From assembly GCF_900324475.1 (NCBI RefSeq), contig NZ_LT992502.1, forward strand, positions 1,798,001 to 1,862,000: a DNA stretch of 64,000 bases, in the 5' to 3' direction. Numbering within the stretch: position 1 is the first letter of the stretch; each line of letters opens with the position of its first letter. The notes below the pieces were generated by a model, which was not told where the DNA came from, made no database searches, and was given only the letters and a program-made list of their open reading frames with translations. Of the stretch, positions 59,467 to 64,000 are shown piece after piece. The translations under genes and the position numbers were made by a program. Source of the stretch: Enterobacter bugandensis (GTDB lineage Bacteria; Pseudomonadota; Gammaproteobacteria; Enterobacterales; Enterobacteriaceae).

Positions 59467-60939
59467 GTGCATGTGAAAAATACTTTTTACACAACAACCA
59501 TTACCGTCATCATTGTCTCATTGATTGTTTCATTGTCGCTTGCCGTCCAGATTGCCACGTCCCGACAGCAGTCAATCCAGCAAATCAATACCAGCGTTGC
59601 CAACCTGAGCCATACCCTTAACGTCTACACGGAAGGGATCATTCGCCAAAGTGAAATGTTGATTACCACCGTTTCCGACACAATTGAAATTTATGGTATG
59701 ACCCCCCAACAGGCGATCAATATTCAGCGAATGATAAGCAATCAGGATAATCTTCTTACTCAGATTAATAATGTGGTTGTCTATGATGCGCATGGGGATA
59801 TCTTCACTGCATTGCACAAAAATTTTGCGGGCCCCCATAATGGCGCGGACAGGGCATTTTTTGTCTATCACAAGGAAAATAAAAGTCAGCAGATTTATAT
59901 TGGTGAGCCGGTGATAAGCAGAACCAATGGTAAATGGGTTATTACTCTTAGCCGACGCCTTGAAACACACACCGGTGCATTTAACGGTGTTGTGGTGGTG
60001 ACGCTGGGTATCGAAAATTTTCTGGCGCTTTATGGACAGATTAATATTGGTCACGCGGGCGTTATTGGTTTAACGACGCAAGCAGGCGTTTTACTGATTC
60101 GTTATCCCTTTAAAAATAACTATATCGGTACGATTTTTTCTGACTCACCTCTCTTCAGAAAATACCTCAAGGTACAAAATACAGGGATAGCCAGCTCTGT
60201 CTCCAGGTTTGATAAAATCGAACGCATTTATGCCTATGAGAAAAACAGGCGCTACGGACTGGTTACGACGGTAGCGGTAAGCATTGATGAAGCCCTTTCA
60301 CCGTGGCGCAAGCAGGCGATTCAGCTTGCCGCACTTATTTTGGTGTTTACCGCGACGCTCATCGTGGCGTCCTGTTTCCTCTATTCCGACTTATCCAGAA
60401 AAGCACGGGATAACAAAGTGCTAAAGATTATTGCCTCGGAGGATGCGCTGACAGGGCTTTATAACAGGCGCATCTTTGATGAAAAAATCGTCTCGGAAAT
60501 TGCGGCGTGTGCGGCAAAGGACGCGCCGGTTTCGCTGCTCCTTGTGGATGTGGACTACTTCAAAAAGTACAACGATAACTACGGTCATCCGGAAGGGGAC
60601 AGATGCCTGGCGTTGCTGGGAAACTGCCTCAGGGAAAGTCTCACCCACGACAACCAGATTGTGGCGCGCTATGGCGGGGAGGAGTTTGCGCTGATTTTGC
60701 CTGAAACGGATATCCAGGAGGCGCTCCGCCTTGCGCAGACGATTATTCGCTATGTTTTCTCTCAGCAAATTGAACACGCGTTTAGCCCCTTCGGGCGGGT
60801 CACGGTAAGCGTAGGGGTCTCCAGTGCGCGTGCTGTCAACATCGCGGGTAGCCAGCAGAATATTATTAATGCTGCCGACCAGGCGCTCTATCAGGCAAAA
60901 CGCGGCGGGCGCAACCGGCACGCTTTCGTTGGGGCTTGA
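59467..60939 (+). CDS. Membrane-bound diguanylate cyclase (dCache-GGDEF)
   Basis: About 490 residues. The start is uncertain: no ATG exists in the region, and GTG at 59467 has GGTGG eight bases upstream, while GTG 59473 and a TTG at 59425 are alternatives. One membrane helix, a large periplasmic double-Cache-like sensor (about 35-275), a second helix (about 285-308), then a GGDEF domain. The active site is GGEEF (403-407) with LTGLYNRR earlier, so synthesis of cyclic-di-GMP is expected. The inhibitory RxxD site reads HDNQ (394-397), so product feedback is probably lost. Confidence 0.88.
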   Translation: MHVKNTFYTTTITVIIVSLIVSLSLAVQIATSRQQSIQQINTSVANLSHTLNVYTEGIIRQSEMLITTVSDTIEIYGMTPQQAINIQRMISNQDNLLTQINNVVVYDAHGDIFTALHKNFAGPHNGADRAFFVYHKENKSQQIYIGEPVISRTNGKWVITLSRRLETHTGAFNGVVVVTLGIENFLALYGQINIGHAGVIGLTTQAGVLLIRYPFKNNYIGTIFSDSPLFRKYLKVQNTGIASSVSRFDKIERIYAYEKNRRYGLVTTVAVSIDEALSPWRKQAIQLAALILVFTATLIVASCFLYSDLSRKARDNKVLKIIASEDALTGLYNRRIFDEKIVSEIAACAAKDAPVSLLLVDVDYFKKYNDNYGHPEGDRCLALLGNCLRESLTHDNQIVARYGGEEFALILPETDIQEALRLAQTIIRYVFSQQIEHAFSPFGRVTVSVGVSSARAVNIAGSQQNIINAADQALYQAKRGGRNRHAFVGA

Positions 60940-60940
60940 T

Positions 60941-60968
60941 CAAAAAAAAGCCCACTCATGAGTGGGCA
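60941..60968 (-). terminator. Orphan leftward intrinsic terminator
   Basis: GCCCACT-CATG-AGTGGGC (60950-60967) is followed by eight T only on the minus strand; the plus side has none. Although it follows the rightward GGDEF gene, it is built to end leftward transcription, and no leftward gene lies upstream before yoaJ, beyond yeaQ. Confidence 0.7.
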
Positions 60969-61030
60969 AGAAATGAAGAATGTGAGCAATGTCGTACTGA
61001 ATACCTGAGTGTTTATCTCAATTATTCAGT

Positions 61031-61055
61031 GTTGAGAAAGATAATCTTTCTCAAC
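61031..61055. other. Long perfect hairpin upstream of yeaQ
   Basis: GTTGAGAAAGA-TAA-TCTTTCTCAAC is an 11-bp perfect inverted repeat. It has no T-run on either strand. It could be an operator or a structured part of a small RNA ending at the leftward terminator about 65 bases away. Confidence 0.6.
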
Positions 61056-61212
61056 AAAAGATGCAACCCCACAGTTCTTGTGGAAGGGCATGTTGATGAA
61101 GAAATGCGCAGACTCTCTCTGTGAGGCTTATCACAAATTTCCTTTCTCAGATCCTGTGCTATCCTTTTTGTGTCGTTGATTTAATGACAAAAACCATACA
61201 GAGAGGAAAGTT

Positions 61213-61461
61213 ATGGGAATTTTATCCTGGATTATCTTTGGGCTTATTGCGGGTATTCTGGCGAAGTGGATCATGCCGGGCAAAGATGGCGGTGGGTTTA
61301 TCGTCACCATAATACTGGGTATTGTCGGCGCGGTAGTCGGCGGTTGGATCAGTACGCTGTTCGGTTTTGGTAAAGTCGATGGCTTTAACTTCGGCAGTTT
61401 CGCGGTCGCGGTGATCGGCGCGCTGGTTGTGCTGTTTATCTACAGAAAGATCAAAAGCTAA
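61213..61461 (+). CDS. yeaQ: GlsB/YeaQ/YmgE family membrane protein YeaQ
   Basis: Encodes 82 residues, nearly identical to E. coli YeaQ. It is a very hydrophobic protein with three membrane segments and Gly-rich motifs (GLIAGILAKWIMPGKDGG, GIVGAVVGGWIS). The family is general-stress induced and of unknown biochemical role. In E. coli it neighbours yoaJ and yoaK, as it does here. Confidence 0.95.
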   Translation: MGILSWIIFGLIAGILAKWIMPGKDGGGFIVTIILGIVGAVVGGWISTLFGFGKVDGFNFGSFAVAVIGALVVLFIYRKIKS

Positions 61462-61473
61462 TACTGAAGCGTT

Positions 61474-61501
61474 AAAAAGGCTGCCATATGGCGGCCTTTT
61501 T
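61474..61501 (+). terminator. Terminator after yeaQ
   Basis: AAAAAGGCTGCC (61474-61485) pairs with GGCGGCCTTTTT (61490-61501), loop ATAT, with one T-G pair. The A- and T-flanks allow it also to end the convergent yoaJ transcript. Confidence 0.88.
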
Positions 61502-61512
61502 ACGTAACGGGT

Positions 61513-61587
61513 TTACCACCAGCCAAACTGCGTGCCGGCAAACGCCACGACGGCAACGATCAACATAATGAGGGTGGTTTTTCTCAT
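61513..61587 (-). CDS. yoaJ: Small membrane protein YoaJ
   Basis: Twenty-four residues, beginning MRKTTLIMLIV and ending GTQFGWW, the layout of the E. coli small protein YoaJ (same length, same WW end). It is a single hydrophobic helix, so an inner membrane location is expected. The function is unknown. Its ATG directly follows the yoaK stop (TAA-ATG), so translation is coupled. Confidence 0.85.
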   Translation of the reverse strand: MRKTTLIMLIVAVVAFAGTQFGWW

Positions 61588-61686
61588 TTATGCCCCCGGA
61601 GCAGCGTAACCACCGACAAAAAACCACGCCAGAAATACCACCGCCGTTATAAAAATAACGACCGGGAAGAGGATCCCTATTCTCAT
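61588..61686 (-). CDS. yoaK: Small membrane protein YoaK
   Basis: Thirty-two residues, beginning MRIGILFPVVIFI and ending GGYAAPGA, nearly the same as E. coli YoaK. One membrane helix is predicted. It is the first gene of a two-gene unit with yoaJ, lying between dgcP (upstream on the same strand, 45 bases) and yeaQ. Function unknown. Confidence 0.88.
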   Translation of the reverse strand: MRIGILFPVVIFITAVVFLAWFFVGGYAAPGA

Positions 61687-61731
61687 ATCATCACCTGTTT
61701 CGGTTTTTATAACACCGTAGAGTGTACGGGG

Positions 61732-62751
61732 TTAATCCATCGCGAGAAAGCCTGTTTTGCTTTTTCCTTTCTTATCCTGATACATCGCGATATCTGCGGC
61801 ACGTAACGCACTGTCCGGATCGGTTACGCCGGGATCCACTTCGATAACGCCGAGGCTGGCGCCAGGATAAATGATGCTGATGCTACCCAGCCAGTATTCC
61901 CCCGCAATTCGGGCGCTGAGGCGCGTTCTGAGAAGGTGGATTTGCTCCTCATTCTCGACGTTGCTCAGAGTGGCCACCAGGAACTCATCGCCGCCCAGCC
62001 GGCCGATGATATCGTCCTGCTGTTTTTCTGCGGTCAAACGTTTGCCCACTTCAATCAGGAACTGGTCGCCTGCTTCATGCCCGTATCGATCGTTAATCAG
62101 TTTAAAATCATCCAGATCGATAAAGGCAATGATGGCGTTACGTTTCAGATGCCGCGCCAGCGAAAACAGGGTGGTCAGATCCTCAAAAATGGCGCGACGG
62201 TTGGGTAACCCTGTAAGGGCATCTGTGTAGGAGTGGGCGATAAGCGCCGCGTTGGCTTCACGGAGCTGGGTCACCAGAGACTCTTTCTGAATGTACTGAC
62301 TAATCAACCCGGCGAAGAGTTTTAGCATCTGCTCGCCGCGCGCGCTGAGCGGTTTTTTTGCCGTGCTGGTGGCGCAGAGCGTACCGTAAAGTGAGCCATC
62401 GGCAAGATGAACGGGGATGCTCATATATGTGGTGATGCCGAGAGCTTTCGCCGCTTCACACTCCGGCCAACGTTCGGGGACATCGTTACTGAATAATGTG
62501 TCGCTATCCAGCGCGCGCTTACACAGCGTTTCATCCCATGGCACGCTTAACCCTTCCGGGATAGTCATCTGCTTGCTGTTTCGGGCATAGAGGATATGCT
62601 GCAGCCGGGCTGTTATATCCACCTTCGTCAGATACGTCGACTCCATGTCGGTGACGATTTCCAGCATCTCCAGCAGCTGACGAACGAGGCTTTCAAGGGA
62701 TTGCTCGGTGGCAAGGGTTTCTGAAACGCGAGCGAGGATAAGATCCGACAT
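61732..62751 (-). CDS. dgcP: Diguanylate cyclase DgcP (GAF-GGDEF)
   Basis: Encodes 339 residues from the ATG at 62751 (MSDLILARVSETLATEQSLE), which aligns with E. coli DgcP (YeaP); the longer frame to 62943 covers a structured leader. A soluble protein: an N-terminal GAF domain (about 20-160) and a GGDEF domain with LTGLPNRR and active-site GRLGGDEF. The inhibitory site reads QQDD, without the Arg. It makes cyclic-di-GMP; E. coli DgcP is recruited to the cell pole in Pseudomonas-type homologs only, so location here is unknown. Confidence 0.93.
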   Translation of the reverse strand: MSDLILARVSETLATEQSLESLVRQLLEMLEIVTDMESTYLTKVDITARLQHILYARNSKQMTIPEGLSVPWDETLCKRALDSDTLFSNDVPERWPECEAAKALGITTYMSIPVHLADGSLYGTLCATSTAKKPLSARGEQMLKLFAGLISQYIQKESLVTQLREANAALIAHSYTDALTGLPNRRAIFEDLTTLFSLARHLKRNAIIAFIDLDDFKLINDRYGHEAGDQFLIEVGKRLTAEKQQDDIIGRLGGDEFLVATLSNVENEEQIHLLRTRLSARIAGEYWLGSISIIYPGASLGVIEVDPGVTDPDSALRAADIAMYQDKKGKSKTGFLAMD

Positions 62752-62876
62752 GACGTAGAATGACTCCCAGGCAGAAGACGTCTGCATCTGCATGTTATGC
62801 TGAATTTTTAGGCTTCCGGCATAGTAAAACATGAATATAGAAAATTTAATATATGGAGAGGTAGGCAGCAGGCGGG

Positions 62877-62905
62877 AAAAAAAGCCCCGTTGTTGAGAAC
62901 GGGGC
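62877..62905 (-). terminator. Intrinsic terminator within the dgcP leader
   Basis: On the minus strand GCCCCGTT (62905-62898) pairs with AACGGGGC (62891-62884) and is followed by seven T (62883-62877). It lies 126 bases before the dgcP start, so it must cut off leader transcription or end a small RNA. Confidence 0.85.
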
Positions 62906-62954
62906 AAAGACATCTTGATTACGGAATGATGTTCTCTGGTCAAAGTGAGAACAT
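62877..62954 (-). ncRNA. Candidate dgcP attenuator or leader-derived small RNA
   Basis: A leftward segment of about 78 bases. Hairpin 1 pairs ATGTTCTC (62954-62947) with GAGAACAT (62936-62929). Hairpin 2 is the terminator. The GAGAAC arm of hairpin 1 can instead pair with GTTCTC (62900-62895) in the terminator's arm and loop, which would disrupt it. A weak -10 TACAGT at 62965-62960 would start the RNA at the first hairpin; no convincing -35 was seen. Function is inferred. Confidence 0.5.
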
Positions 62955-63059
62955 GCCAGACTGTAGCGTTGAAAAGTGCAGTTAGAATGGAGAAATCATG
63001 GAGAAAGCGGCGACAAGCCGTTACCCTTAGCCAATGATGATGTCAAAAGGATCAACAAG

Positions 63060-63314
63060 ATGAGATTTCTGCTACTGGCGCTGGCGCTTCCCCTGGTTGC
63101 CTGCACCGCAAAAACAACCCCACCCGATGCCCCGAAACCGCCGCACGCCGTGGGCATGGCGAACCCGGCTTCCGTTTACTGCCTGGAAAAGGGCGGGGAA
63201 CAGGTCCCGATTCAAAGCCCGCAGGGGGTCCGCACAGAGTGCAAGCTGCCCGGTGGCGAAGTGATCGACGAATGGACGCTCTATCGTCGCGATCATCCGC
63301 AACCTGCCAGGTGA
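63060..63314 (+). CDS. yoaF: DUF333 lipoprotein YoaF
   Basis: Encodes 84 residues, like E. coli YoaF, from the ATG at 63060. The lipobox is LVAC (Cys about 15), followed by a Pro/Lys linker and a DUF333 (hemolysin-like) domain with GMANPASVYCLEKGG and KLPGGEVIDEWTLYRRDH. An outer membrane-anchored role is expected; the function is unknown. It is divergent from dgcP. Confidence 0.93.
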   Translation: MRFLLLALALPLVACTAKTTPPDAPKPPHAVGMANPASVYCLEKGGEQVPIQSPQGVRTECKLPGGEVIDEWTLYRRDHPQPAR

Positions 63315-63394
63315 CAGAGGGACAGTAGCTGCGATACACTTCTCTTTAGGATTATTCTTAGCCAATTTCTGGCTACCGTTACCGCGAGAGAAGT

Positions 63395-63700
63395 ATGTTT
63401 CAGCTTAAACCGGGCAGCGTGGCGATGATCGTCGGTGCCCGCACGGCGTCAGGCCGTCGCAATATTGGTAAATCTGTGGAGCTATTTGGTCTCTGCCAGC
63501 CCGGCCAGCGTTTCGTTAACCCGGTCAACGGCGTGATGACGCAGTTACCCGCAAGCGCGGACCGCGCGCTCTGGCTGGTGACGGGAGACGTCTACGCCTT
63601 TGATAATCAGCACGGCTTTGCGTTTGTTCGCGCCGAACACCTGATGCCGCTCACCCCGGACGAAGCTCCGCAAATTCAGGATGAGCTGACGGTCGGCTGA
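63395..63700 (+). CDS. Conserved small protein of unknown function
   Basis: Encodes 101 residues. I do not recognise the family. The sequence is soluble and beta-rich in character (FQLKPGSVAMIVGARTASGRRN at the start), without a signal peptide or membrane segment. A GAGA-type ribosome site precedes the ATG. Composition and codon use match the neighbours, and the frame is bounded exactly by the convergent yeaO stop, which supports it as real. A valine/alanine-rich SH3-like fold is only a guess. Confidence 0.65.
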   Translation: MFQLKPGSVAMIVGARTASGRRNIGKSVELFGLCQPGQRFVNPVNGVMTQLPASADRALWLVTGDVYAFDNQHGFAFVRAEHLMPLTPDEAPQIQDELTVG

Positions 63701-64000
63701 TCACAGATGGCGCAGCCAGTCGGCTAAGACCAGAGCGTGATTCTGCTTCGTGTCCTTCGCGCCGTAGAGCAGTGTTACGGTCTGCTTTTTCGCCAGCGCC
63801 GCCAGACGCTCTCCTTCGTCCTTATGCTGCGCCAGCTCTTCCTTGTAGGCTTTAGTGAAGGCCGCGAAATCAATCGCTTCGCTATGAAAGTCCTTGCGTA
63901 ACGCGCTGGACGGTGTGAGCGTTTTACACCATTCGTCATATGCGAGGTCTGTTTTTTTCACCCCACGGGGCCAGAGCCTGTCCACCAGAACCCGATAGCC
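63701..64000 (-). CDS. yeaO: DUF488 family protein YeaO, 5' end missing
   Basis: About 100 residues of a protein of about 115; the start lies beyond the right edge. The visible part begins GYRVLVDRLWPRGVKK and ends KQNHALVLADWLRHL, the conserved DUF488 pattern of E. coli YeaO. The biochemical role is unknown. In K-12 yeaO neighbours yoaF, as here except for the inserted 101-residue gene. Confidence 0.92.
   Translation of the reverse strand, partial: GYRVLVDRLWPRGVKKTDLAYDEWCKTLTPSSALRKDFHSEAIDFAAFTKAYKEELAQHKDEGERLAALAKKQTVTLLYGAKDTKQNHALVLADWLRHL

Larger units (their letters stand above)
62752..63059. promoter_or_regulatory. dgcP leader / yoaF intergenic region
   Basis: These 308 bases carry no supported gene. 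They hold a leftward leader of about 200 bases for dgcP with two hairpins, one a terminator (listed separately), and, at the right end, the yoaF ribosome site AAAAGG. An A+T-rich stretch at 62821-62860 just before dgcP could hold a second promoter. Confidence 0.6.

Noticed and set aside
60936..61124. 62-codon frame after the GGDEF gene
   Set aside because: It spans the terminator hairpin and the 11-bp inverted repeat, with no ribosome site and no conserved content.
62752..62943. 64-codon N-terminal extension of dgcP
   Set aside because: E. coli DgcP begins at the internal Met, and the extension covers a terminator and hairpin, so it is untranslated leader.

Overview
The window is a stretch of enterobacterial chromosome. 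Gene content, gene order and protein sequence closely match the Escherichia coli block running from flgKL through rne, the fab cluster, ptsG, mfd, lolCDE, potABCD and phoPQ to icd. Several proteins and some accessory genes differ enough to suggest Enterobacter or a near relative; this placement is inferred from remembered family sequences, not from a search. No rRNA, tRNA, CRISPR array, insertion sequence or prophage was seen.

Layout. 1-1.5 kb: end of the flagellar hook-junction operon (flgK partial, flgL). 1.5-3.8 kb: an MFS transporter and a divergent LysR regulator, a pair absent at this position in E. coli K-12. 3.8-9.1 kb: rne with its long autoregulatory leader, rluC and yceF. 9.2-15.5 kb: yceD-rpmF-plsX-fabH-fabD-fabG-acpP-fabF, coupling ribosomal protein L32 to phospholipid and fatty acid synthesis. 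15.6-19.8 kb: pabC-mltG-tmk-holB-ycfH, tightly overlapping. 20.1-24.0 kb: ptsG (glucose PTS) with conserved CRP, Mlc and SgrS sites, and fhuE (siderophore receptor). 24.2-28.0 kb: hinT-ycfL-lpoB-thiK-nagZ-ycfP, mixing nucleotide hydrolysis, cell-wall synthesis and recycling, and thiamine salvage. 28.2-37.3 kb: ndh, ycfJ, comR/bhsA, ldtC, mfd, ycfT. 37.6-42.5 kb: lolCDE (lipoprotein export), nagK, cobB. 42.5-47.8 kb: potABCD (spermidine import) and divergent pepT. 47.9-55.7 kb: roxA, phoQ-phoP, purB, hflD, mnmA, nudJ, rluE, all leftward. 55.8-57.8 kb: icd, a DUF1304 protein and a YmjA-like protein.

From about 57.8 kb to the right end the order departs from E. coli K-12. A divergent EAL/GGDEF membrane pair is followed by yeaQ, the tiny yoaJ and yoaK genes (24 and 32 codons), dgcP (GAF-GGDEF), yoaF, a small unrecognised gene and the end of yeaO. 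In K-12 this last block lies elsewhere on the chromosome, so the window crosses a rearrangement junction. It also concentrates three cyclic-di-GMP enzymes within about 5 kb.

The most interesting signals are non-coding: a leader upstream of dgcP with a strong intrinsic terminator and a mutually exclusive alternative pairing (attenuator or leader-derived small RNA); an orphan leftward terminator beside yeaQ; a perfect 17-bp palindrome between the divergent EAL and GGDEF genes; and a one-base deletion in an A-run that seems to have put the usual potA start codon out of frame.
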